A stretch of 64,000 nt of DNA from contig NCHA01000002.1 of assembly GCA_002257025.1 (NCBI GenBank), forward strand, positions 124,001-188,000, read 5' to 3'. The DNA comes from Sphingobacteriales bacterium 16-39-50 (lineage in GTDB: Bacteria > Bacteroidota > Bacteroidia > Sphingobacteriales > Sphingobacteriaceae). Each line of letters opens with the position of its first letter. The stretch's first letter is position 1. Of this stretch, positions 19,401 through 27,209 are shown piece after piece. A program made the position numbers and the translations under genes. The notes below the pieces were generated by a model. It had not been told where the DNA came from. It did no database searches and worked only from the letters and a program-made list of their open reading frames with translations.

Positions 19401-20020
19401 ATTGAAAATTTTCCATCCAGATCAGTACTTGCACCAATGGTAGAACCTTTAAGCTTAATGCTTACACCAGGAAGGGTTTCACCTTTCGAATCAGTAACGG
19501 TACCTTTAACAACTATATCCTTCTGTAAATTAACTTCTTCGGAAACAGCAGATAAATTCTGATTTTGTTTTAAGTCTACTGAAGGAAATGTTTTTTTAGA
19601 AACGAGTATTGTTTTATTCTTAATACTAAAATCAAGAGGCTGATCTTTAAAAACACTAAATAAAACCTTGGATAGGTCTTCATTTGATGCACTAATTGTA
19701 ACCGGCTTTGCTAATGCAAATAATTCCTCCTGAAAAAAGAAACCATAACCGGTTTGCTTTTTTATCACTGTAAATACAGTTTCAAGAGAGACGTTTTCAC
19801 CGGTATAGGTAACCTTTTGTGAAAATCCTTCGGCACTTGCATTTAATATTAAAACGACAAGGAGTATGAATGTCAGCTTCATAACACGGAGTATTTTATT
19901 AAAAATAACCCATTGTGAACTAGCATATGTTAAGAATTGAATTCCACTTTTTATCTCTGGCTTTGAGTCTAAACTTGTGTTAAAACCCACATAGCCTTCA
20001 TTTTTAGAAAATAAATTCAT
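16445..20020 (-). CDS. SusC/RagA family TonB-dependent transporter with STN domain (locus 1)
   Basis: This is an outer-membrane TonB-dependent transporter of about 1191 residues. I start it at the ATG at 20020 (MNLFSKNEG...), because the longer frame begins at a TTG. A hydrophobic signal lies at about residues 45-65. An STN domain follows (VSLETVFTVIKKQTGYGFFF...), the signalling module that contacts a FecR protein. Next come the CarboxypepD_reg-like beta-sandwich, the plug beginning LNEVVVTALGIKR, and the 22-stranded barrel ending SIGFNLNVKF. The STN domain together with the FecR and sigma genes upstream implies trans-envelope induction by the transported ligand. It pairs with the SusD gene 60 bp downstream. 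Confidence 0.93.
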   Translation of the reverse strand: MNLFSKNEGYVGFNTSLDSKPEIKSGIQFLTYASSQWVIFNKILRVMKLTFILLVVLILNASAEGFSQKVTYTGENVSLETVFTVIKKQTGYGFFFQEELFALAKPVTISASNEDLSKVLFSVFKDQPLDFSIKNKTILVSKKTFPSVDLKQNQNLSAVSEEVNLQKDIVVKGTVTDSKGETLPGVSIKLKGSTIGASTDLDGKFSITIPDGTGILVFSFIGFTTQEVVVNQRTSISVKLETANTALNEVVVTALGIKRQSKSLGYATTNVSAEELTVNRTTNFMNALQGKVAGVNITPMGSGPAGTSKIRIRGQSSFGGNNSPLIVVNGVPIDNTNYAARGDVSQRGSNRTSDGGDGLGSINPDDIESMTVLKGAAASALYGSRAKDGVIMITTKNKGADGVSLTYNSNYTTDDPLDYTDYQSEYGQGENGVRPTTAFPTSGVWSFGEKFQPGMTHTLFNNIVVPYEYQGSVIDKYYRTGNNLSNTISLASGGANGGLNLSVSNLKNNTILPNSGYDRNTINLGFTQNLGKKLTVTGNINYSKEYRKNPPNIAEQDFSPVTIFTLATSMPLSILEQYAEDANGNENVWSRFTNRTNPYFALKRFDNINNDRVFGNVTAKYNINDWLFVQGRIGQDFYSREQDYNLPTGTRRQPAAPAGFVNGQFVQDARSVRELNADFLVGANKTFGDFGASLNVGGNQMNRKISRHNVFVQDFYTRGLYTIGNSRQRDAIYDYSEREVNSFYGSAELSYKDFLFLNGTVRNDWFSTLSPANRSILYPSVTGSFVFSQAFASALPKWLNFGKIRAAYAEVGSDTDISPYANNLFYGIGAQQFPSPSGAAQPLGSISGSTVPNADLRPMRVSEKEFGLELKVLDNLIGLDFTYYNKLSSDQILRAQTSNAGGYLNQLINVGQSRNKGVEMLLTLNPIRTQSVYWNLAFNTSYNKTEVLNLGSGVSNNMITVGTADFTGELRQVVGQAMGQLFGFGYLRDAQGRQVFDAGNGRPLRTPTQISLGSAIPVWVGGVSNSISVKGIEMSFLVDFKLGHKLISGTNHNAWRHGLHKATLAGRDQNFVIGDGVNPNGQVNQTKAGVQAYYETVRSQNIAEQFVYNAGLWQLRQITLGYDFTKFIPARLSFIKGIRLNGVANNVWAIKKWVDNIHPEQSGLPSDNLVGLEATGLPITRSIGFNLNVKF

Positions 20021-20083
20021 AAATTTGATTGGTTTGGTGATCAGAAATTGAAGCAATTAAATTATTTGAAGCCCAAACTCTTA

Positions 20084-20107
20084 CCAGGAGCGGGCCAACG
20101 CTTCTGG
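20084..20107. promoter_or_regulatory. Hairpin between fecR-like and susC genes
   Basis: CCAGGAGCG (20084-20092) and CGCTTCTGG (20099-20107) pair around a six-base loop with one mismatch, followed on the plus strand by a T-run. On the coding (minus) strand the A-run precedes the hairpin, so it is not a normal terminator for the sigma/FecR transcript. It could partly separate regulator and transporter expression, or be an RNA element upstream of susC. Confidence 0.4.
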
Positions 20108-20137
20108 TTTTTTGTTTAGCCTCATATTTGTAAGATA

Positions 20138-21310
20138 CTAAGGCATAACAATAACCTCCTTTCCATCTAAACTAAAATGGATATCACTTTTTTCAAGAAT
20201 CTCTAATACTTCTAAAAGAGTCAAATTATTCGAAATAGCGCCTGAAAAGTGGTGTTCCGGCAGATTAGCTTCATATCTGGCTGTTACGCCATACCATCTT
20301 CCCAGCTGTCGCATAACCGTTTCTATATCTGCCTTTTTGAAATAAAAATAACCTTCCTTCCATGCTATCTCAGCCTGGGTATCAATTCGCTTGATTTGAA
20401 TACTTTGATCAACATTGGATTGTTCACCCGGCTTAAGAAGCTTAGAATCATTGGTTTTTAAGTCAATTACACGTATTTCACCCTCAAATAAGGTTGTTTT
20501 GATCGACTTCTCATCTGAGTAAGCATTGATGTTAAATTGGGTGCCCAGGACCTCTACGGTTTGAATCCCAGAACGGACTGAAAACTTTCTTTTAAAATCT
20601 TTTGATACTTCAAAATAGGCCTCCCCTTTTAATTCTACCTCTCGATTATCCTCAGAAAAAAAGATTGGGAAACGTAAAGAAGAAGAAGAATTCAACCAAA
20701 CTTTAGTTCCGTCGGCAAGATTCAATTGATATTTCCCACCAACCGGGGTCTCAATTGTATTGTAAACAGGTTCAGCTTCATCTGAAGCAACAATTGTATT
20801 CCTTTTTTGTTTTGAAAATGTATACTCGATAATACCATCCGAATTCTTATGAACTTTTATACCTCCCTGGTTAACCAATATTCCATTCTCGGACTCATCC
20901 AGCTCAATCTTCCTTCCATCTGCCAGGGTGAGAATAGCCTTGCTTCCACCCGGCAGAATATCATTCTGCTCTACGCTCGCAATAATTTTATCAGTACTTT
21001 CCTTTTGAACCCTGGCTGAATAAAAATAAGCACTGAGTATCACAATAACCGTGAACAACAGAGGTGCGCCTAATCTGCTAAAATTAATTTTAGATTTTGA
21101 AAGCTGATTATTGTCGGTTTCGTCATGCTCAATTATTTTGGCATAAATCATCGACTTCAGTTCATTTTCTGATTGTGAACTATTTAATTCCCATTCTGAC
21201 TCAAGACTACTCTCTCTCCAATACCATTGAAGCAATTTTTCCTCTTCCTCTTTAGAGGCAGTACCCTGCAGGTATTTCTCGACTAGTTGCTGGACTTCCT
21301 CCTTTGGCAT
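20138..21310 (-). CDS. FecR family anti-sigma factor
   Basis: The 390-residue single-pass membrane protein is the anti-sigma partner of the ECF sigma gene 96 bp upstream. The N-terminal cytoplasmic part holds the sigma-binding helices (VQQLVEKYLQGTASKEEEEKLLQWYW). A transmembrane helix lies at about residues 78-98, followed by the FecR domain (ETPVGGKYQLNLADGTKVWLNSS, GEAYFEVSKD, VLGTQFNINAY). The C-terminal DUF4974 domain is STN-like (KADIETVMRQLGRWYGV). In this family, ligand-loaded SusC signals through its STN domain to the periplasmic FecR part, which then releases the sigma factor. Confidence 0.93.
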   Translation of the reverse strand: MPKEEVQQLVEKYLQGTASKEEEEKLLQWYWRESSLESEWELNSSQSENELKSMIYAKIIEHDETDNNQLSKSKINFSRLGAPLLFTVIVILSAYFYSARVQKESTDKIIASVEQNDILPGGSKAILTLADGRKIELDESENGILVNQGGIKVHKNSDGIIEYTFSKQKRNTIVASDEAEPVYNTIETPVGGKYQLNLADGTKVWLNSSSSLRFPIFFSEDNREVELKGEAYFEVSKDFKRKFSVRSGIQTVEVLGTQFNINAYSDEKSIKTTLFEGEIRVIDLKTNDSKLLKPGEQSNVDQSIQIKRIDTQAEIAWKEGYFYFKKADIETVMRQLGRWYGVTARYEANLPEHHFSGAISNNLTLLEVLEILEKSDIHFSLDGKEVIVMP

Positions 21311-21406
21311 AGCTTAAAATTTGGGCGTATTAATTATAAAGTACCACAACTTAGCCCTGTACCCTTGCTCAGGGTCTAAATATTTTGAGAAAATTTATTG
21401 ATTGAC

Positions 21407-21958
21407 CTAAAAAAGGTTTAGTGAATTCTTCAGGCTAAGGCGGAGAGCCTTTAGTCCTTTGGTTAAATGGCCTTCAACAGTTTTTTCTGAAATTCCTAAT
21501 TCCATTGAGATCTCGGAAATACTGAGGCCGGCATTTCTACTGAATCTAAAAACCAGTTTGCACTTTTCAGGAAGCTTTTCAATCAGCTTATTAATGTACT
21601 CCTGCGTAAATCTGGCATCAATCAGTTCTTCACTCAGGGTCGAGGACTCATCCAGACAATTTGAAGATTCAATCTCCATTCTTCTTTTTTGCCTGTAAAT
21701 AAACTTGAACATTGACAATCTAACGGAACTGGCCAGGTAACTATTTAAACAGGAAATATTGAGATCTAATCTTCTTGACCATATCCCAATGAAAATATCC
21801 TGAACAATCTCCTGAGAAACAGATTTATCCTTGCTTATATTGTATGCAATTGAAAGTAACCTCTTCCAGTATCTGTTATAGATCTCAGAAAAAGCCTCCT
21901 CATTGCCAAACCTCAATAAGGCAAGTAATTCACTATCTGTTTTAGTGTGATAATTCAA
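21407..21958 (-). CDS. RNA polymerase ECF sigma-70 factor (FecI-like)
   Basis: This is a 183-residue extracytoplasmic-function sigma factor with region 2 (AFSEIYNRYWKRLLSIAYNISKD, then VQDIFIGIW) and region 4 (LPEKCKLVFRFSRNAGLSISEISMELGISEKTVEGHLTKGL). It belongs to the Bacteroidetes family-1 sigma group (sigma-70_1). The only in-frame initiation codon at the expected N-terminus is a TTG at 21958; the nearest upstream ATG is out of frame. It heads the sigma/FecR/SusCD/aldarate-catabolism gene set and should activate the susC promoter when the ligand is present. Confidence 0.9.
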   Translation of the reverse strand: MNYHTKTDSELLALLRFGNEEAFSEIYNRYWKRLLSIAYNISKDKSVSQEIVQDIFIGIWSRRLDLNISCLNSYLASSVRLSMFKFIYRQKRRMEIESSNCLDESSTLSEELIDARFTQEYINKLIEKLPEKCKLVFRFSRNAGLSISEISMELGISEKTVEGHLTKGLKALRLSLKNSLNLF

Positions 21959-22081
21959 TTCTATCGAACATTAGTAAACCTAATATATGAATATTTCAAT
22001 TAATCAAATTCGAATAAACTATTTTTTTAAAGTGTTGTTGTCCGCGTTACTTTAATCTGTGGAATAAAATTACCTACCTTA

Positions 22082-22975
22082 TTATTTATTAAAAGCCCCT
22101 TTAACCGGCCTTCCTATCCAAACTTGTGGCACTTTCAGCTTTAACAGTTTAGCAATAGTTGCCGCCGTATCGAATGTCATAATACTTTCTGTTAATTCCT
22201 TATTTCTTTGAATCCCCGAACCTCTGATGATCCAGGGAATTTGCATTTCATTCATGGAGATCAGTCCATGTCCCTTGTTCACTCCTCCATGATCTGCAGT
22301 AAATAATACCACTGTGTTCTTCTCAATTCCTGCCTCTTTTATACTTTTCAAAATAGTACCAATATGGGTATCGGTACGCTCAATGGCTGCATAATAATCA
22401 GGAGTCCCATGTCCTACATTATGGCCTACACTATCTACATCATGAAGATGAACAAACAAAAAATTAGGCTTCTTTTCTATGATATATTTTGATGCAGCAT
22501 TGGCAATAGCTATATCTCCATTAGCATTCTGATCATGATTGACTGCTGCTTTCGGAAAGAGATAGCCAATGCCATCCCATTCATATATTACACCAATCTC
22601 ACTGTCTGGTTTTTCTTTACGTAAGAGTGCATAAACACTTGGAAACATCCCGTACTCATCCAAAACCCTGGCAGGCATATCGGGCTTCTTACTACCCCAG
22701 GTGGTATATCCGTGCAACTCCGGACCAGCACCCATCACCATCGATGCCCAATTTGCTGCACTTGAGGATGGCAGTACAGTTCTCGCCTCCAAGCTCCAGG
22801 AACCTTCTTTCATCATAGCTCTGAGATTTGGAACCTTTGCATTTTCAAAGGCATAAGCACCAAATCCATCCGAGCCAATTAATATGACATGCTTTATTTT
22901 CTGCGAAAAAACCACCGCTGGAGTAAGAGCAAATAGAAACAACAATACTATTAGCTTCCTTAATTCATTCTTCAT
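22082..22975 (-). CDS. Secreted alkaline-phosphatase-superfamily phosphodiesterase/pyrophosphatase
   Basis: This 297-residue protein has a Sec signal (KLIVLLFLFALTPAVVFSQ). It belongs to the type I phosphodiesterase/nucleotide pyrophosphatase family of the AlkP superfamily. Metal-site elements are GSDGFGAYAF near the N-terminus, the nucleophile region LPSSSAANWASMVMGAGPELHG, HDVDSVGHNVGHG and TADHGGVNKGHG. It would hydrolyse a phosphodiester or phosphate monoester in the periplasm. It stands alone between the sigma factor gene and a divergent esterase gene. The specific substrate is unknown. Confidence 0.87.
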   Translation of the reverse strand: MKNELRKLIVLLFLFALTPAVVFSQKIKHVILIGSDGFGAYAFENAKVPNLRAMMKEGSWSLEARTVLPSSSAANWASMVMGAGPELHGYTTWGSKKPDMPARVLDEYGMFPSVYALLRKEKPDSEIGVIYEWDGIGYLFPKAAVNHDQNANGDIAIANAASKYIIEKKPNFLFVHLHDVDSVGHNVGHGTPDYYAAIERTDTHIGTILKSIKEAGIEKNTVVLFTADHGGVNKGHGLISMNEMQIPWIIRGSGIQRNKELTESIMTFDTAATIAKLLKLKVPQVWIGRPVKGAFNK

Positions 22976-23000
22976 TTTTCCTTTATTTTACGAGATAATA

Positions 23001-23189
23001 TTTTAAAACCGCATAGAAACATAGCATTTTATAGGTGCCAACCTTCATTTTAGACACAGATAGCCTTGAAGCTTCGCTTCAATCTATCTGATTTACAATC
23101 TATGTTGCCTTTAAAGCATAATATATTCAATCTATGTGGTTAGATATTAATCTTTAGATATTTATATGTCGAGCTCAAGTTATTTATTA
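23001..23189. repeat. Dispersed structured repeat, copy 1
   Basis: This stretch of about 190 bp is repeated with about 80 percent identity by eye at 60751-60945 in the same orientation. Shared blocks include AACATAGCATTTTATAG, TGCCAACCTTC, GCTTCAATCTAT, CAATCTATGTGGTTA and CTTTAGATATTTATATGTCGA. It carries a perfect hairpin, TTGAAGC-TTC-GCTTCAA, and an outer AAACCGCATA/TATGTGGTTA inverted pair. It has no coding potential. It is likely a miniature mobile element or a structured RNA repeat. Its left end is more eroded than in copy 2. Confidence 0.7.
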
Positions 23190-23292
23190 AAACAAAATCA
23201 CAAATTAGTCTTAAAGAACAAAATCTAATTTTACAATCAGCGAAAACGATTATATTTAAATCAACAAACAGAATTCAGGAAAATCAACACTT

Positions 23293-24723
23293 ATGATTCT
23301 TACTTCATTAATGACAAAACGAATTCAGCTCCTGCTGCTGATATGTTTTACTTCGATATCAGTTCTGGCGAATATCCGGTTACCAAATATTATCGGATCT
23401 CATATGGTTCTACAGCAAAAATCCACTGTTAAGCTTTGGGGTTGGGCCGCGCCAGGCGAGAAAATAGTTATTAAGACGCGTTGGGATAATGCCAGCTACC
23501 AAACTCAGGCAACAAATGATGCCAAATGGATCACAGAAATCAAAACACCTGAGGCTGGTGGTTCATATTCAATTACACTTCAGGGGAATAATACCATTGA
23601 ACTTGAAGATGTCTTAATTGGAGAAGTATGGGTATGTGGAGGACAAAGCAATATGGAATGGTCGGGCACCCAGAAATTACCACAAAGCCTGGAAGAAGCC
23701 CCAAATGCCCGCAATAATAAAATCAGGTTATTTTACGTAAGTAAATCAACTTCAGCATTTCCACAGGATAATCTTGACGGGAAATGGGTGGTTTGCTCAC
23801 CGGAAGAAATGATTAAATTCAGTGCAATTGGTTATTTCTTTGGTAAAAACCTGAATGAGAAACTGAATACCCCAATCGGATTAATCAATTCAAATTGGGG
23901 AGGTACCCCAGCAGAAACCTGGACTCCGGAATATGTGGTCAATAATAACAGTATCATTAAAAAGGGTGCCTCTGAACTAAAATCCCAGCCCGGTTGGCCT
24001 CATCAAACTGCATTGGCTTATAATGCGATGATCTTTCCATTAACAAATTACACCATTGCAGGTGCAATCTGGTATCAGGGCGAAAGTAATGTCAGAACAT
24101 ATTATGCCTATGAGAAATTATTCACAGGTATGATTGATTCATGGCGTCAACAATGGAATAAAAATTTTCCATTCTATTTTGTACAAATCGCCCCATTCAC
24201 CTACGGATTTAAAAATGTTGGTGCTTTACTCCGGGAAACGCAAACCAAAGCTGCTAGTCACACTAATACAGGTATGGTAGTTATTACCGACTTAATTCCA
24301 GACACAAGCAATATACATCCTACACCAAAGAAAGAAGTTGCGAAACGTTTATCCGATATGGCTCTGAACAAAACTTATGGTTACAGGGATATTAGCTGCG
24401 AAAGCCCTGTTTACAGTAGTCATACTATTGAAAAGGATAAAATTAAAGTTCAATTCGCCAATGCATCAAACGGTCTGATTGCTAAAGGAGAACAGATTAC
24501 AAGTTTTGAGATTGCGGCAGATGATAAAGTCTTTTTACCAGCGCAGGCAAAAATTGAAGGCAACACTATAACTGTCTATAGTAAAAAGATTAAAAATCCT
24601 GTAGCAGTTCGATTTGCATTTAATAATACAGCAATTCCCAATTTGTTTAATAAGGAGGGATTACCTGTCAATTTATTCAGAACAGATAATTGGGAAATGG
24701 ATACCAGTGCTATTAAAAAGTAA
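23293..24723 (+). CDS. Sialate O-acetylesterase-type SGNH esterase
   Basis: The 476-residue secreted protein has a signal peptide (RIQLLLLICFTSISVLA). The SASA/DUF303 esterase domain shows the nucleophile motif WVCGGQSNMEWS, the oxyanion/support motif GAIWYQGESNV and the C-terminal catalytic motif DTSNIHPTPKKEVAKR. Family members remove acetyl groups from sialic acids or from plant and bacterial polysaccharides. It follows the dispersed repeat and is 59 bp upstream of a small Dabb protein gene, perhaps co-transcribed. No sialidase or Nan genes are nearby, so a polysaccharide acetyl-esterase role is as likely as sialate deacetylation. Confidence 0.9.
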   Translation: MILTSLMTKRIQLLLLICFTSISVLANIRLPNIIGSHMVLQQKSTVKLWGWAAPGEKIVIKTRWDNASYQTQATNDAKWITEIKTPEAGGSYSITLQGNNTIELEDVLIGEVWVCGGQSNMEWSGTQKLPQSLEEAPNARNNKIRLFYVSKSTSAFPQDNLDGKWVVCSPEEMIKFSAIGYFFGKNLNEKLNTPIGLINSNWGGTPAETWTPEYVVNNNSIIKKGASELKSQPGWPHQTALAYNAMIFPLTNYTIAGAIWYQGESNVRTYYAYEKLFTGMIDSWRQQWNKNFPFYFVQIAPFTYGFKNVGALLRETQTKAASHTNTGMVVITDLIPDTSNIHPTPKKEVAKRLSDMALNKTYGYRDISCESPVYSSHTIEKDKIKVQFANASNGLIAKGEQITSFEIAADDKVFLPAQAKIEGNTITVYSKKIKNPVAVRFAFNNTAIPNLFNKEGLPVNLFRTDNWEMDTSAIKK

Positions 24724-24782
24724 AATACCTTAATTTAAAATTAAATTAATTAATGATTTAGAAATGCTTCTAAACTTCTATT

Positions 24783-25184
24783 ATGAACAACAAATCCAGC
24801 AGAAGAAAATTCATCAGCACGGCGGTAATTCTAACCGCGGGCAGCACAACAATGGCCGAAACTTTATCTATGAAAACTAAGAACAATAAAATTGCACATC
24901 AGGTATATTTCTGGCTAAAAAATCCGGAAGACCGCCAAAAACTAATTGAAGGAGTAAATACACTCAAAAAAATTAAGACGGTCCGCCAAATACATGTTGG
25001 TATAGTAGCCGGAACAGAAAAAAGAGAGGTAATAGATACCAGTTGGGGCGTATCATTACTATTATTCTTTGATGATATTGCCGGAGAGGCTAGCTATCAA
25101 ACAGATCCGATTCATCTGGATTTCGTGAAGAATTATAGTAATCTATGGAATAAGGTTGTTATTTATGATGCAGAAATGGTATAA
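24783..25184 (+). CDS. Dabb (stress-responsive A/B barrel) domain protein, exported
   Basis: The 133-residue protein has a leader containing SRRKFISTAVILTAGST, a twin-arginine-like signal. A Dabb domain follows: HQVYFWLKNPEDRQKLIEGVNTLKKI, then VGIVAGTEKREV, WGVSLLLFFDDIAGEASYQTDPIHLDFVKNY. Dabb proteins form ferredoxin-like dimeric barrels; their role in Bacteroidota is mostly unknown. It is preceded closely by the esterase gene and followed by a strong terminator. Confidence 0.82.
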   Translation: MNNKSSRRKFISTAVILTAGSTTMAETLSMKTKNNKIAHQVYFWLKNPEDRQKLIEGVNTLKKIKTVRQIHVGIVAGTEKREVIDTSWGVSLLLFFDDIAGEASYQTDPIHLDFVKNYSNLWNKVVIYDAEMV

Positions 25185-25256
25185 ATTCTAAGGAAATCAA
25201 ACTATCAGGTCTGATTTAGGAATATATTCTCAAAAGAGCATCAGTATAAAAAATAA

Positions 25257-25276
25257 GAGGGGGCAAATGCCCCCTC
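25257..25276. terminator. Bidirectional rho-independent terminator
   Basis: GAGGGGGC (25257-25264), loop AAAT, GCCCCCTC (25269-25276) is a perfect 8-bp GC-rich stem between the convergent Dabb and MFS genes. A-rich sequence precedes it on the plus strand, giving a U-run for the minus-strand MFS transcript. Confidence 0.8.
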
Positions 25277-25286
25277 TTCAATTATA

Positions 25287-26507
25287 TCAGACAGCCGGAT
25301 TCAGGTCTTTTTGCTTTTTCATATAGAAATAAAGACCAAGAAATGCAACAATTAGTATAGCAGGGAAAATCAGCATATTCGATAATGTAGCCTGACCAGC
25401 GGCTAAATCTGCTGCATCCCCGGCTAAGCCTTGAGATACTGCAACGATTTTATTGTCCTGAATCCATCCTCCAATGATTGGTTGAAACCAGGAAGATGAA
25501 AACATTCCGATACCACCCATGATTGAAAGTCCGAGAGCCCCTGTTTGTGGCATATTTTCTGCAATAAAGCCAATCATGTTTGGCCAGAAATAACAGATTC
25601 CAAGAGCGTAAAATACAGCGGCCACATAAAGCATGGAACCATCCATTGTACTCATCATGTAAATACCAATTACACCAAAAACTGCAGAACCTAATAAGAC
25701 CCCAACAGTATTTAATTGCTTGATCAGTGGGCCTGCAAAATACCTTCCAACAGCCATTAAACCGGTTACCAGCGCCAAAATAAGCATTGGGCTTGCACCC
25801 GCCTTTGCCAAAATAGGGCCAACCCATTGCTGAGGACCAAACTCAGAAATTGCAGTTAATGCCATACAAGCGGCCATGAATAGGTACAAAGGGTTCAACA
25901 TTGCCTTAAAATTATCCAAAGTTGAATTCTCGACAATTCTTGGTTTTGGGAAATTTTGACCAAAGAATAAAACAGCATAAATAATGGTCGGAATCAGAAT
26001 TACCCAAATTTGAGACTGCCAGCTCATGTTTGCATCAGTCATGAATTTAGAAATCAAAGCTCCTAAAACTATCCCTCCCGGAAACCACATATGAAAGCGA
26101 TTCATTTTTTTGCTAAAATTCAAACCTGAATAAGAATCAGCGATCATTGGATTACAAGCAGCTTCGGTACAGCCATTACCTAAACCAATTAAAAGTGTAG
26201 AGATCAATAATGTGTCATACCCGGTTGCATAAATTGTTAAGATTATACCAATTGCATGGGCTAATAACGCAATTTGCATAATCAATTTGGGGCCAATACT
26301 GGAGTAAAAAATACCTCCCAGAATCATGGAAATCGGAAAGCCCAAAAACCACATTTGATTAATGTGACCTAACTGTACCGGGTCTAAATTCAATTCAGTT
26401 CCCAGCTGGGTTAAGATTCCCGCCCGAATACTAAACGAAAAGGCCGTAGTAATCAGTGCAAAACAACTCGCCAGAAAGAGGCGATTTGCATTAATAGTTT
26501 GACTCAT
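25287..26507 (-). CDS. MFS transporter (FucP-like sugar symporter type)
   Basis: The 406-residue protein has twelve hydrophobic helices. It begins MSQTINANRLFLASCFALITT and has the motif-rich first half SIRAGILTQLGTELNLDPVQLGHINQMWFLGFPISMILGG and LIGLGNGCTEAACNPMIADSY, which are typical of Bacteroidota sugar:H+ MFS permeases. The ATG at 26507 is clear. It is monocistronic, with a terminator directly downstream and a long leader region upstream. The substrate cannot be read from sequence. Proximity to the GH1 beta-glucosidase suggests a small sugar, but the two are not in one operon. Confidence 0.85.
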   Translation of the reverse strand: MSQTINANRLFLASCFALITTAFSFSIRAGILTQLGTELNLDPVQLGHINQMWFLGFPISMILGGIFYSSIGPKLIMQIALLAHAIGIILTIYATGYDTLLISTLLIGLGNGCTEAACNPMIADSYSGLNFSKKMNRFHMWFPGGIVLGALISKFMTDANMSWQSQIWVILIPTIIYAVLFFGQNFPKPRIVENSTLDNFKAMLNPLYLFMAACMALTAISEFGPQQWVGPILAKAGASPMLILALVTGLMAVGRYFAGPLIKQLNTVGVLLGSAVFGVIGIYMMSTMDGSMLYVAAVFYALGICYFWPNMIGFIAENMPQTGALGLSIMGGIGMFSSSWFQPIIGGWIQDNKIVAVSQGLAGDAADLAAGQATLSNMLIFPAILIVAFLGLYFYMKKQKDLNPAV

Positions 26508-27209
26508 AACAGTTTTAATTTTTAAGGTTTAATATTAGGGTTGATTTCAAAACATTAAATTAAAGTAGATAAAATATTATGAAATTAAAAAACTAATTAA
26601 CTGAGTTTGATATAAAGAAGGTTAAAAGATAGGCTTGTAATTATCCAGATAAAAGCTCTGGAATCACAAAAATATGATTTTGGAAACCAATACCTGTGTG
26701 TTATAGGGTAGTTCAGCCCTTTCCTCCGGAGTATTTCCGGCAAGAAATCGCATTCTATTTCAGATTACCAATAGCCGGAAGATACTTCCTCCGGCAAGGT
26801 TTATTTTACCCGGGGCTGTTTTTCATAGGGACGGGCAGTCCGGCAAAGGGACCATCTGCCATTTGAAACAAAACCGTGTGGCATCTCTAGCTTTTTTGCT
26901 TAATGTTTTTCATGATTTCCACTAAATCTGCTGCAAAAAACTAGGGCAAAACACGGGAATGCCACGACCGAAGAGGAACAGACCTTGCTTTCTAAAAAAA
27001 GGAGAAAATTTCAATTTAAACAGTTCTTCGGCAAGATTTTATGTTGATTTCCCGCTAACTATTACTTAATCAGGAACTGACATGAAAAGTAAATAGAGAA
27101 AAACTAATCAATTGCACCCCGGGAAAAAACTCTTAATAAATTTAAGACATTGGAATTAGAATTGCTTATTTCTGAATGGCAGATTCAATATGCAAATACA
27201 AAAACATTA
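26508..27209. other. Long intergenic region with CCGG-type hairpins
   Basis: About 700 bp lie between the starts or ends of two minus-strand genes. The first 130 bp are AT-rich and should carry the MFS promoter. From about 26720 to 26870 the base composition is more GC-rich. Two related imperfect palindromes occur here: CCGGAGTATTTCCGGCAAG (26726-26744), and CCGGAAGATACTTCCTCCGG followed by CAAG (26775-26798). A third related half-site, TTCTTCGGCAAG, lies near 27026. I found no convincing open reading frame. It could be a decayed element or contain a structured RNA. Confidence 0.45.
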
